Positions 9,109-17,833 of a stretch of DNA of 64,000 nt are shown in pieces; the stretch's first letter is position 1, and every line of letters begins with the position of its first letter. The notes beneath the pieces are model-generated. The model was given only the letters and a program-made list of their open reading frames with translations, ran no database searches and had not been told where the DNA came from. Location of the stretch: contig CBDFHH010000001.1 of NCBI GenBank assembly GCA_965247665.1, positions 178,490 to 242,489 on the forward strand, written 5' to 3'. The translations under genes and the position numbers were made by a program. This DNA is from CAUZWH01 sp965247665 (GTDB lineage Bacteria; Pseudomonadota; Alphaproteobacteria; SHVV01).

Positions 9109-10281
9109 ATGCCGCTCAGCGCCACCGAAAAACGCCTGCATCCCAAACTTAGATTCACGCCGGACGCCACTCGATCCGCGACCTTGCCGGCCTACTACTA
9201 TTACGACCCCGAAATCTATGAGCGCGAGAAGCAAGAGATCTTCTACAAGAGCTGGCAGTTCGTCGGTTACGTGAAGGATCTGCGCAATCCGGGCGACTAC
9301 ATCACCGGCAACATCATCGATCAGAAGATTCTCGTGGTGCGCGGCAGGGACGAGCGCTTGCGCGCGTTCCACAATGTGTGCATGCATCGCGGCCACGTCC
9401 TGGCCGAGGGCAAGGGCAACAAGACCATCTTTACCTGCCCGTTTCACGCCTGGTCATACGACGCGACGGGAGAGCTTAAGGCGGCCGGCAATGCCGAAAA
9501 CGTTGCCGGCTTCGCACTCGCCGATTTCCATCTCAGCGAGGTCCAGGTCGCGACCTTCGGTGGCATGGTCTACGTGAACCTCGACGCCTCCGCCCCGTCC
9601 CTGCACAGCATGGCGGGCGGCCTCGAGAAGGAATTCGAGAGCATCGTTCCGAGGTTTCACGAGCTTACCTATGCCCGCACCGACGTTTTCGATATCGAGT
9701 GCAATTGGAAGTTCGTGTTCGATCAGATGGAGTGCTACCACTGCCCGCACATCCATCCGCAGATCATGGGCCGAGAAGACTCCTACCTCCAGTTGAGCTT
9801 CGACATCACGTCATACGACTACTGGTCGCAGCATTTTGTCGCCGGCAACAAGAAAAACCTCGAGGACGGCACCGCCGACCTGCCCTATGAGTTCTCCACC
9901 GAGGGCAACGATACGCTGGAAGACGCCTATATCTGGTGGCTGTGGCCGAACTGTTTGTGGGTTGCTCACCACGGTCCGAGCAACTGGAAGCTGATGCACG
10001 TGCTGCCGACCGGCGTCGAGACCTGCCGGCAGGTGGTGGACTATTTCTTCCTCAACGATCCGCCGACCGAGGGCGAGGTCGAGCTCATGGATTACTTTAC
10101 GCATGTGCTCCAACGCCAGGACATTACCTCAATGGAAAAGCAGCAGCTCGGTGTGCACTGCCGCGGCTACTCGCAGGGGCGGTTGATGGTCGACGAAGAA
10201 CGCAGCTGGCGCAGCGAGCACGGCACCCATCACTTCGACAAGCTGCTGTGGGAAGCGGTGAACGGGCCGAACTATCAGTGA
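9109..10281 (+). CDS. Rieske-type oxygenase alpha subunit, paralogue 4
   Basis: 390 residues, ATG start behind a strong GAGGAGGGAG site. Rieske ligands C91/H93 and C110/H113; iron site E208-C-Y-H211-x4-H216. Likely an N-demethylating or C-N-cleaving monooxygenase that needs an external FMN/[2Fe-2S] reductase, which is not encoded nearby. Last member of the array. Confidence 0.9.
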   Translation: MPLSATEKRLHPKLRFTPDATRSATLPAYYYYDPEIYEREKQEIFYKSWQFVGYVKDLRNPGDYITGNIIDQKILVVRGRDERLRAFHNVCMHRGHVLAEGKGNKTIFTCPFHAWSYDATGELKAAGNAENVAGFALADFHLSEVQVATFGGMVYVNLDASAPSLHSMAGGLEKEFESIVPRFHELTYARTDVFDIECNWKFVFDQMECYHCPHIHPQIMGREDSYLQLSFDITSYDYWSQHFVAGNKKNLEDGTADLPYEFSTEGNDTLEDAYIWWLWPNCLWVAHHGPSNWKLMHVLPTGVETCRQVVDYFFLNDPPTEGEVELMDYFTHVLQRQDITSMEKQQLGVHCRGYSQGRLMVDEERSWRSEHGTHHFDKLLWEAVNGPNYQ

Positions 10282-10596
10282 TCGGCAACCGGGTATCGGG
10301 GATCTGACGCCGAATGCCTGATTGCCGACTTCTGTTAACGGGGTCGTAGGCGCGACGGCGGCGTATTGTCAGGCCGGCCCGTTTACGTTTACGAACTTGC
10401 CGTGGTGCGCTGGCATCGCGCCTACCATCCGTGGTCGCCAAGGTTGTGCGGCCGGGTTTGTTCCTGCTCCGACGCACCTCAAAACGCAAGGTCGAGTTTG
10501 CAAGGTTCCATATAATGCTGGTGCTTGCCAATTCGACCTGCTTTGCTTCAGTTCCGATCCAGGGAACCAATATCTTTTAAGGGTTTAGGAAGAATT
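10282..10596. other. Noncoding leader region with a TATAAT box
   Basis: About 315 bases with no supported gene; short frames here lack any family resemblance. A TATAAT at 10511-10516 could be a -10 element for the aldolase gene, but no matching -35 was found. AGGAAG at 10587-10592 is the likely ribosome-binding site of the next gene. Confidence 0.3.
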
Positions 10597-11364
10597 TTGG
10601 AGAACAAGTTAAAAAAGCGGCTTGGTCGAGGACAGCCGGTTTTCGGCGCCTTCGTGACCCAACCCAGCGTCGGCATCACGCAACTGCTGGCGACGAGCGG
10701 TCTCGATTGGCTGATGATCGACATGGAGCACGGGCTTATCGATACGCCGTCCATGCACGCGATGGTGGTCGCCGCCACGAACGCTTTGTGCACCCCGTTG
10801 GTGCGGACGCCCCTCGGCGAGCACGATCTCGTCGAACACGCGCTCGATGCCGGCGCCCTCGGGTTGGTGTTTCCGACCGTTTCGACCCGCGCGCAGGCCG
10901 AAGCGACGGTCGCGGCGTTGCACTACCCGCCGCGCGGCGAACGTGGTTGGGGGCCTTTCTACGCGGCGGCGCAGTGGCGCAACAGCCCGGCGCAGTATTA
11001 CGAAAACGCCGAGCACGAGCTGTTGAACGTCGTGCTCATCGAGCAACATGAAGCTCTGGATGAGCTCGCTGACGTCCTCGCGGTTCCCGGGATCGATGTC
11101 GCGTCGATCGCCCCGGGCGATCTCAGTGTGAGCCTTGGTCATCCCGGCGATCGAAATCACCCTGAGGTCCTGGAGGTTATTAACCAGATCGAGACCAAGA
11201 TCCTGGCCAGCAATGTTGTGTTGGGTGGCGTCGCGCTCTCGCCGGACGAAGCCAACGAGAAGGTGGCGGCAGGCTACCGGTTCTTGTTCCTGGGCGCGGA
11301 TGTGACGTTGCTGCAACGCGCGGTGGCCGGGGCGCTCGACGGGGTGGTGAGAGAGCTTCCTTAA
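10597..11364 (+). CDS. HpcH/HpaI family aldolase
   Basis: 255 residues, normal for class II pyruvate aldolases such as 4-hydroxy-2-oxoheptanedioate aldolase. Visible active-site features: His in IDMEHGLID, Arg in VRTPLGE, metal-binding Glu in LIEQHEA and Asp in IAPGDLSVSLG. It cleaves 4-hydroxy-2-oxo acids to pyruvate or a 2-oxo acid plus an aldehyde; the actual substrate is not predictable. The TTG start at 10597 has AGGAAG 4 bases upstream and gives the family's usual N-terminus; an earlier frame start (10525) adds a non-conserved tail. Confidence 0.88.
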   Translation: MENKLKKRLGRGQPVFGAFVTQPSVGITQLLATSGLDWLMIDMEHGLIDTPSMHAMVVAATNALCTPLVRTPLGEHDLVEHALDAGALGLVFPTVSTRAQAEATVAALHYPPRGERGWGPFYAAAQWRNSPAQYYENAEHELLNVVLIEQHEALDELADVLAVPGIDVASIAPGDLSVSLGHPGDRNHPEVLEVINQIETKILASNVVLGGVALSPDEANEKVAAGYRFLFLGADVTLLQRAVAGALDGVVRELP

Positions 11365-11503
11365 CCCTTCATCCGCTCTGTTTCGTCCCCTGGTTCGGTC
11401 GTGCATCCGCGCACGGCCTGGGTCGAGCAAACTTCGACGCGCAACCAGCGGGAACACCGGAGAGCGACTTTCTTGGACTCCACCGACCGTGCCCAGATGC
11501 CGC

Positions 11504-12544
11504 TTAGCGGAGTCTTGGCACGACCTCGTTCGCGAGCGTGTCGATGAACTCGAAACGCTCTGTTTCGGTGCCACCGACGAAGATCGTCCAGTTCACCATG
11601 CCGGCGTCGAAGTACTCTCTGAAACGCTCGGCGACGTCCTCGGGCGTACCCCATAGACCCGGGGCACGCGATATCAGCCAATCGTAGAGTCCCAGACGTT
11701 TTGCGCGTTCGACCAGCAAACGCGGACGGTCGGGGGTCTTGTAGATTGCATCGATATCGTGAGTATCGGCGTTCATCTCGCGCATCAAGTCGCGATACTC
11801 GTCGGGTATTCCCTTGCCGGTCAGCGTGCCTGCGGTAAGCCACTGCGGCGACCAGCCGAGCGTGGTTCGCTTTGCTTCTTCGATCGACGATGCGAAAGAG
11901 ATCTGGGCGTTCCACCAGACGTCGAACTCCTCTACGTCGCGGCCGGCGCTGTTCAACCCGTCGGCGATCGCTTGTTTGGCGCGCGCGATGTCGTCATCGG
12001 CAAACCCGACATACACGATCGCCCCATCCGCCACCTCGGCAGCCATCTGCAGCGTCTTTGGCCCGGCGCAGGCGACGTAGACCGGGATGTCGAGAGGAGG
12101 GGACCATTTGTCCCATTGCGCGGTGAAGTTGTGCTCTTGCCACCGTGCTTCCTCGCCGCGCAGCATGGCTTTGACCGCCTCGATGTACTCGCGCAACTGC
12201 GCTACCGGGGCAGGTTTGAGCCCGATGGTCCAGAGCGCCGAGTCGCCCGCGGCGATCCCGAAGATGATCCGGCCGGGCGCGAGATCGTCGAGCCCGATCA
12301 ATCCGGCGGCGGTAACCGAAGGGTGCCGGGTTACCGGGTTGGTAACCGCCGTGAAGATCCGTGCCCGCGACGTGCTCAGGGCACAGCAGGTCGCGGAAAC
12401 GAACATCTCGCGCAGAAAAACCGGTGAATCCGGCACGCCGATCATGTCGAACCCGGCTTGGTCGCACGACTGCCACCACCGCTGTGCTTCGCTGAGCGAC
12501 CAGAGGTGCGGCTGGTATAGTCCGAATTTGAAATCTTTGGTCAT
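11504..12544 (-). CDS. LLM-class flavin-dependent oxidoreductase
   Basis: 346 residues, luciferase-like monooxygenase/F420-dependent reductase superfamily TIM barrel. Typical segments: GLYQPHLWSLSEA at the N-terminus, TAVTNPVTRHPSVTAAG, and GRIIFGIAAGDSALWTIG, the loop that contacts flavin or F420 phosphate. C-terminal region WGTPEDVAERFREYFDAG is also typical. It could oxidise a carbon-nitrogen or carbon-sulfur substrate using FMNH2, or reduce with F420H2. It is convergent with the aldolase gene. Function beyond family is not assignable. Confidence 0.85.
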   Translation of the reverse strand: MTKDFKFGLYQPHLWSLSEAQRWWQSCDQAGFDMIGVPDSPVFLREMFVSATCCALSTSRARIFTAVTNPVTRHPSVTAAGLIGLDDLAPGRIIFGIAAGDSALWTIGLKPAPVAQLREYIEAVKAMLRGEEARWQEHNFTAQWDKWSPPLDIPVYVACAGPKTLQMAAEVADGAIVYVGFADDDIARAKQAIADGLNSAGRDVEEFDVWWNAQISFASSIEEAKRTTLGWSPQWLTAGTLTGKGIPDEYRDLMREMNADTHDIDAIYKTPDRPRLLVERAKRLGLYDWLISRAPGLWGTPEDVAERFREYFDAGMVNWTIFVGGTETERFEFIDTLANEVVPRLR

Positions 12545-12696
12545 GAGCGCTTCGCCGATTTGGGCATATGTAGCATATGGAACAACGCGGCGTTGGCGAA
12601 CTCATCGACCGGCTATTCCACCATGACGTGCGTGGCTGACGTCGGCGATGACGCGACCCTTCCGACCGGACAATCTTCGACCTTGCTCGGCGACGA

Positions 12697-12936
12697 TCAG
12701 GAGGCGGCAGCAGCCCGCTCGACGGAAATGTTGCCGTGGTTCGCGGTCGCATGCCGCGCCCGCGCGACGAAACCTTGGTTAATATCGATCGCCGGGACGT
12801 ATTCGGCCAGGACCGCGAGATACGTGGTGAAGGTGCCCGAGCCGCAGCCGATCTCGAGGGTACGGCCGCGGATATGGGGTTGGACCATGTCGAGGATCCA
12901 GCGATTGTAAGCGGTCGCCGATTGCAGAATCGTCAA
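12697..12936 (-). pseudogene. Truncated class I SAM methyltransferase
   Basis: 79 codons containing the N-terminal core of a SAM-dependent methyltransferase: LEIGCGSGTFTTYLA (SAM-binding motif I) and an acidic residue after the next strand (AIDINQ). A full enzyme needs about 200 residues; the frame ends in ERAAAAS right after the second motif. No continuation was seen in the other frames downstream. Probably a decayed gene. ATG at 12936. Confidence 0.6.
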
Positions 12937-13047
12937 CCCCCGATTGCGCGGTGTCGGCGCGGGTCGGGGCCGTTTGCGATGATGAGGGCGTCGCGTACAT
13001 GTCTGCCGATCAGCCTAGCGGCCGCTTGAACGCTCGCCTACACTCGA

Positions 13048-13956
13048 TTGGATCAACGAAAGCTGTTTGCCGTGGCTCTGGAACGCTTCGATCGACGACT
13101 CCATCTCGCAGTAAAGTCCGCTGTCCCGGCGATCGTGCTGGCGCTGACCGTTTCCCCGGCTGACGCGTTCGACCTCCAATTCGTCGACGGATCGCCGCAG
13201 GTCTACGCCGAGCCTCATGACCTGGTGCTGTCGCCGGATGGCCGCCGGCTTTACGTGGCCGACAACAACAACGATCGTATCGCAGCGCTTGATCCGGCTT
13301 CGCTCAGGCTGATCTCGACATTCGGCGAAGGCGAGTTGGGATCGCCGCACGACGTCGCCTTCGACGGCGCCGGCCGGCTGCTGGTCGCTGACACCGACAA
13401 CAGCCGCATCGCCATCTATCGTCTGAGCGGCGGCGGCACACTGGTGGACGAGTTGCGCGGCGCGATCCGGCGGCCGGAGGGTGTTGCCTGGCATCCCAAC
13501 GGACGGGTCTACGCCACCGGGGCGAGCTCGGGCAATATCGAGACCTTCGCCGCCGGCCGATCGGTCGCGGTCGCGGGCGGGCTGTCCTCGCCCCATGACG
13601 TCGTGATCGGCGGCGACGGGAACGTGTGGGTTGCCGACGCCAACCATGATCGCCTCGTGCACATGACGCCGGATCTGAAAGTCCTGCGTACGGTCGGCGG
13701 TCCGGCCTATGAGTTCAATGGCCCGCGCTATCTCGATTTCGATGCCGACGGCCGGCTCTACGTCGCCGACAAATACAGCCACAGCATCAAGGTCCTGGCC
13801 CCCGGCCTGGACCTGCTGCTGAGGCTCGGCAGCGGTCGCGCCGAGCTTGGAACCCGAGTTTTCGACCGGCCCGAGGGCGTGGCGATCCGCGGAGCAGACG
13901 TCTGGTTCTCCGACACCTACAACGACCGCATTGTGCGCTATCGCATCGTCCCGTAG
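13048..13956 (+). CDS. NHL-repeat beta-propeller protein, exported
   Basis: 302 residues. A hydrophobic segment around residues 22-40 ending ADA-F looks like a signal peptide, placing the protein outside the cytoplasm. Then come about six NHL blades with recurring patterns: GRRLYVADNNNDRI, GRLLVADTDNSRI, GNVWVADANHDRL, GRLYVADKYSHSI, VWFSDTYNDRI. Such propellers bind ligands or act as hydrolases or scaffolds; no catalytic motif stands out. The TTG start at 13048 is uncertain; GTG 13072 is an alternative that keeps the signal peptide. Confidence 0.8.
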   Translation: MDQRKLFAVALERFDRRLHLAVKSAVPAIVLALTVSPADAFDLQFVDGSPQVYAEPHDLVLSPDGRRLYVADNNNDRIAALDPASLRLISTFGEGELGSPHDVAFDGAGRLLVADTDNSRIAIYRLSGGGTLVDELRGAIRRPEGVAWHPNGRVYATGASSGNIETFAAGRSVAVAGGLSSPHDVVIGGDGNVWVADANHDRLVHMTPDLKVLRTVGGPAYEFNGPRYLDFDADGRLYVADKYSHSIKVLAPGLDLLLRLGSGRAELGTRVFDRPEGVAIRGADVWFSDTYNDRIVRYRIVP

Positions 13957-14138
13957 GTATCGGCTCAAGGGCAGCTTGCGCAAGCCGCGGACGGTTGCTT
14001 AGAATCGGTTGTCGACAAGTTCGGCCAAAGAACGCTGGGGAGGGAGAAAACCAACCCCGATCGAAGAATTGTTCATGACGGTACGCGCTTGCCGGCGCGC
14101 CAGCCGGTTGCGTGTTCCCTATTCAGACAGGAAGTCCC

Positions 14139-15317
14139 ATGACTCAGATAAGCGGCAACGAAAATGAGCCATTGGCCGAGCAGCGGCGTAGCCACGGTTT
14201 CGCGGTCACCGAATACGACGCGCACCAGGAAGTGCTGCGCCAGCGCGATTGGAAGCTGAAGGACGTCCCCTTCTACAAAGGCAAAGGCGCGGAATACGAT
14301 CCCTTCGAGTGGAACGATCTCGATTATCTCGACACCTACCAGCAGATTTACGGCCGCCGCTGCGGTTCGGCCGGTATCGGCACGCTGCGCGAGGTCGGGA
14401 TTACGCGGCCCTCGGCCGACGACGAGTACTCCAACCACCCCTACTTCCACGAAGACAAGGAGTATATGAACCGCGACGGCTTCTTCCTGCTGTCCGATAC
14501 CGTCGACGTGGAGAAGCTCAAGGATGAGGCCGCCGCGTTCGCCGAGAAATTCGAGCAAAACGGAGTCAAGGTCTACTGGATCGAGTATCCTGAGAAACCG
14601 ATCGCCGCATTCGGGCCGATGATGAACATGCATTCGGCGGCCGAGCTGGCGATCTGGCCGGGGGGGTCGATCATCCCCAAGAAGGGTTACGCGCTGGCTC
14701 CGACCGCCGGCTTGGGGCGGGCCGAATATCTCGCCCGCTGGGCTTTCTGGAACCTCGGCGTTCCGCCGCTGCTCACAGTCACCGGTACCGGCGTGTGGGT
14801 AACCGGCACATTCCTTGCCGACGATGTCTACTGTCAGGGCATGGGCGTCGAGACCAACTGGGATGGCCTCAATCAGGTTACGCCGGTACTCAAGCGCGTG
14901 TGCGGCGAGGATATCCATATCCAGCCAATTCGTACGCCGGGCTGGAAGTACTTCGACAAATACACCGGCGCCAACACCCACGGCGGCATGGTGATCAGCG
15001 GTCTCGACATCGACAAAGTGCTGGTGCACGCCGCGGGCGTCGATATCGACACGCACGTTTGGTTGCGCAAGAACGGCTATACCGTGATCGAGACCGACAC
15101 CGAGGAACAGATCAATCATTCGGCGGCGGCGATCGTCAATCTGGCCCCCGGACACGTGATGATGCACGCCCGCGCCGAGAAAACTATCGCCGCGGTGCGC
15201 AAGGCCGGCGTTGAAGTCGTGCCGGTCGACTATGACGAATACAACAAATACGGGGCCGCCATCACATGCGCGACGATGCTGATCGATCGTGATCCGGGCC
15301 CGCGGAAGTTCTCGTAG
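14139..15317 (+). CDS. Arginine deiminase/DDAH-fold hydrolase, paralogue 1
   Basis: 392 residues. The sequence resembles amidinotransferase-superfamily proteins (arginine deiminase, dimethylarginine dimethylaminohydrolase). A nucleophile-like Cys377 lies near the C-terminus in AAITCATM, and candidate His/acid residues are in ANTHGGMV and HSAAELAIWPGGS. These enzymes hydrolyse or transfer the amidino group of guanidino compounds. ATG 14139 has an ACAGGAAG site; an upstream GTG-type start at 14112 is less likely. It is paired with a same-length paralogue and followed by a branched-chain-type ABC transporter, so its substrate is probably imported by that system. Substrate unknown. Confidence 0.75.
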   Translation: MTQISGNENEPLAEQRRSHGFAVTEYDAHQEVLRQRDWKLKDVPFYKGKGAEYDPFEWNDLDYLDTYQQIYGRRCGSAGIGTLREVGITRPSADDEYSNHPYFHEDKEYMNRDGFFLLSDTVDVEKLKDEAAAFAEKFEQNGVKVYWIEYPEKPIAAFGPMMNMHSAAELAIWPGGSIIPKKGYALAPTAGLGRAEYLARWAFWNLGVPPLLTVTGTGVWVTGTFLADDVYCQGMGVETNWDGLNQVTPVLKRVCGEDIHIQPIRTPGWKYFDKYTGANTHGGMVISGLDIDKVLVHAAGVDIDTHVWLRKNGYTVIETDTEEQINHSAAAIVNLAPGHVMMHARAEKTIAAVRKAGVEVVPVDYDEYNKYGAAITCATMLIDRDPGPRKFS

Positions 15318-15376
15318 CGGCGACGCCAACCGTCGGCGATCAAGCGTGCGCCGGATGCAACGATAGGTGAGGAGCT

Positions 15377-16555
15377 ATGGCTATAAGCGGTCGCGAGGGA
15401 ACCCCTCTCCCCGGGGAGAAGCGGAGTCAGGAGTTCAGCCTGACGGAGTACGACGCCTGGCAGGAACGCCAGCGCGGGCGCAATTGGACGCTCAACGACG
15501 TGCCTTTCTACAAGGGCAAGGGCGAGAGCCTGTCGCAGAACCCGTTCGATTGGCACGACTACGACTATCTCAACTACTACGACCAGGTGTTCGGCCGGAA
15601 GTGCGGTTCGGCCGGTATCGGCAAGCTGCGCGATGTCGGTATTCTCGAAGTCACCGAGGATGACGATTATGCGTCGCACCCCTACTACAAGGAAGACCCG
15701 GACTATATGGACCGCGACGGCTTCTTCTCGAGCCGCACCATGGACATCCCCAAGATGCGGGATCAGCAGGCGCGCTACGCCGAGGTGCTCGAGGAGAACG
15801 GTGTCAACGTCTATCGGATCAACTATCCCGACAAGCCGATGGCCGCCTTTGGGCCGATGACCAACCAGATGTCGGCGGCCGAATTGACCGTACTGCCCGG
15901 GGGCTCGATCATCGCCAAGAAAGCCTACGCGCTGGCGCCCACTTCTGGATTTGGCCGCACCGAGTACCTCGCGCGCTGGGCGTTTTGGAACCTGGGTATT
16001 CCGGTGCTGCTGACGGTGATCGGCAAGGGCTCGTGGGTAACCGGCGTGTTCCTCGCCGACGACGTCTACTGCCAGGCGATATCGGTCGAAACCAATGAAG
16101 ACGGCATGGCCCAAGTCGAGCCGGTCATGCGGCGGGTGTGTGGCGAGGATCTGCACATCCAACGGATCTACGTGCCGACCTACAACTATTTCGAACGCGA
16201 CACCGGGGTTAGCGCCCATACCGACGTGGTCATCGCCCCGCTTGATATCGACAAGGTGCTGGTACACGCTCCGGGTCTCGATGTGGATACCGTGGCGTTC
16301 CTTTGGAACCACGGCTATCAAGTCATCGAGGCCGATCACGAGGAGCAGTGCCACGCGCTGGCCTGCAACCTGATCCCGCTTGAACCCGGCCGTGTGATCA
16401 TGCACGCCGGTGCCCCGCGTACGATCGACTCCGTCCGCAAGGCGGGGGTCGATGTCATCCCGGTCGAATATGACGAATACAATGCCTACGGTGCCGGGTT
16501 GCACTGCGCGACCATGCAGATCCTTCGCGATCCCGGACCGCGCAAGCTCTCGTAA
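15377..16555 (+). CDS. Arginine deiminase/DDAH-fold hydrolase, paralogue 2
   Basis: 392 residues, same length and colinear with the previous gene (shared DVPFYKGKG, CGSAGIG, MSAAEL, YLARWAFWNLG, CATM and DPGPRK). Candidate nucleophile Cys377 in GLHCATMQI, which matches the family's HC-S/A-T pattern better than paralogue 1. Candidate catalytic His in VSAHTDVVIAPLD. The two may form a heteromer or act on successive substrates. SBP gene follows after 33 bases, suggesting one operon from 14139 to 21253. Confidence 0.75.
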   Translation: MAISGREGTPLPGEKRSQEFSLTEYDAWQERQRGRNWTLNDVPFYKGKGESLSQNPFDWHDYDYLNYYDQVFGRKCGSAGIGKLRDVGILEVTEDDDYASHPYYKEDPDYMDRDGFFSSRTMDIPKMRDQQARYAEVLEENGVNVYRINYPDKPMAAFGPMTNQMSAAELTVLPGGSIIAKKAYALAPTSGFGRTEYLARWAFWNLGIPVLLTVIGKGSWVTGVFLADDVYCQAISVETNEDGMAQVEPVMRRVCGEDLHIQRIYVPTYNYFERDTGVSAHTDVVIAPLDIDKVLVHAPGLDVDTVAFLWNHGYQVIEADHEEQCHALACNLIPLEPGRVIMHAGAPRTIDSVRKAGVDVIPVEYDEYNAYGAGLHCATMQILRDPGPRKLS

Positions 16556-16588
16556 CGTTTAAACAGTTCAACAGGGAGGAGACACATC

Positions 16589-17746
16589 ATGCGTTTCATT
16601 CGAAAAGGTCTCGTGACCTTCTTTGCAGTGCTCGTCGTCGTCCTGCTCGCGCGCGGCGCCGACGCACAAAACAAACTCACCATTCCGTTTGCCGGGCCGC
16701 TGACCGGGCCCATCGCGACCTATGGCCTCGAGCCGCTGCACGGCGCGATTCTCGCCGCCGAGGATCTCAACAATGCCGGCGGCCTGAAATCGGGTCCGTG
16801 GAAGGGTTACCACCTTGTTATCAAGGAACATGACGATCGCGGCGACCCGCAGGAGTCGGCCAACATCGCCCAGCAGCTCTCGATCGACCGCGATGTCGTC
16901 GTTCTGATCGGCCACATCTTCTCCGGCAACTGCCTGTCGGCGCTGCCGATCTACGAGCCGGCCAACCTCAGCATGGTGACGCCGATTTGCTCGAACCCGT
17001 CGATCACCGCGCAGGGCTACAAGACCGCGCTTCGGGTGGTGCCCGACGACACCAAGAACGCGACAGCTCAGGCGCGTGTCGCCATCGAAACCCTCGGCGC
17101 GAAGAAACCGGCCGTTCTGTGGGCCAATCAGGACTATGGCCGCGGCCAGTACGAAGTTGCCACGTCCTACTACAAGAGCAAGGGCATGGACTTCATCGCC
17201 GAGCCCTACAACGAAGGCGAGACCGACTACAACGCGATCATCAGCCGCTTCAAGAATGCGGATGCCGACATGATCGTGCATCTGGGTTTCTACACGGAAG
17301 CCGCGCTGCAGCGGCGCCAGGCCAACCAGCAGGGTTTCAAGGTGCCGTTCTTAGCCGGTGCCGGCGTCATCAGCTCGGAGTTCGTTCGTCTCGGCGGCGA
17401 TGACGTCGAGGGCGTGCTGGTGCTCGACTTCATGAAAGAGGCGATGGCCACGACTCAGCTTCAAGGACTACAGAAGCGGGTAAAGGCGAAATTCGACGAG
17501 GACTTCAACCTCTACCATCGCAACGGGCACGACGTGATGAACTTCGTCATCCGTGGTCTCGAAGCGGCCAAGGGCAACTCACGAGAAGATGTCAATATGG
17601 CGCTACGCGGGGTGTCGTTCCGCGGCCTCAACTTCGACATCATGCTCGATGGCAACGGCAACCTGGTGGTGCCGCCCGAGAAACTGGCCGACTTCTATCA
17701 CCTCAAGATCGTCAAGGGCGGTCAGTTCAAAGACCACACGCCCTAA
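16589..17746 (+). CDS. LivJ-type ABC transporter substrate-binding protein
   Basis: 385 residues. N-terminal signal peptide (KGLVTFFAVLVVVLLARGADAQ), then a periplasmic-binding-protein type I fold: IPFAGPLTGPIATYG, GAILAAEDLNNAGG, LIGHIFSGNCLSALPIYE. Strong GGGAGGAG site before the ATG. Periplasmic ligand receptor for the LivHM-G-F transporter encoded directly downstream. Ligand is likely an amino acid or amine-like compound, perhaps the substrate of the deiminase-fold enzymes upstream (inference from gene order). Confidence 0.92.
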   Translation: MRFIRKGLVTFFAVLVVVLLARGADAQNKLTIPFAGPLTGPIATYGLEPLHGAILAAEDLNNAGGLKSGPWKGYHLVIKEHDDRGDPQESANIAQQLSIDRDVVVLIGHIFSGNCLSALPIYEPANLSMVTPICSNPSITAQGYKTALRVVPDDTKNATAQARVAIETLGAKKPAVLWANQDYGRGQYEVATSYYKSKGMDFIAEPYNEGETDYNAIISRFKNADADMIVHLGFYTEAALQRRQANQQGFKVPFLAGAGVISSEFVRLGGDDVEGVLVLDFMKEAMATTQLQGLQKRVKAKFDEDFNLYHRNGHDVMNFVIRGLEAAKGNSREDVNMALRGVSFRGLNFDIMLDGNGNLVVPPEKLADFYHLKIVKGGQFKDHTP

Positions 17747-17769
17747 CCTCTTGAACTCGCAATAATCCG

Positions 17770-17804
17770 GGTCCGGTTGTCGCCGTGGCAACCGGGCCTT
17801 CTTG
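17770..17804 (+). terminator. Intercistronic hairpin, possible attenuator
   Basis: GGTCCGGTTG at 17770-17779 pairs with CAACCGGGCC at 17789-17798 (one G-T wobble), followed by TTCTT. It lies between the binding-protein gene and the permease gene. Such hairpins often stabilise the upstream message or partly terminate transcription, giving more binding protein than permease. Confidence 0.5.
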
Positions 17805-17833
17805 CATGAGTTTGGTTCTCCGCTCGCCGTTCG

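Noticed and set aside
10322..10588. 88-codon frame before the aldolase gene
   Set aside because: No ribosome-binding site, no family resemblance, and it runs into the start of the real aldolase gene.
12565..12579. CATATG repeated twice upstream of the LLM oxidoreductase start
   Set aside because: Too short to distinguish from chance; no supporting promoter elements.
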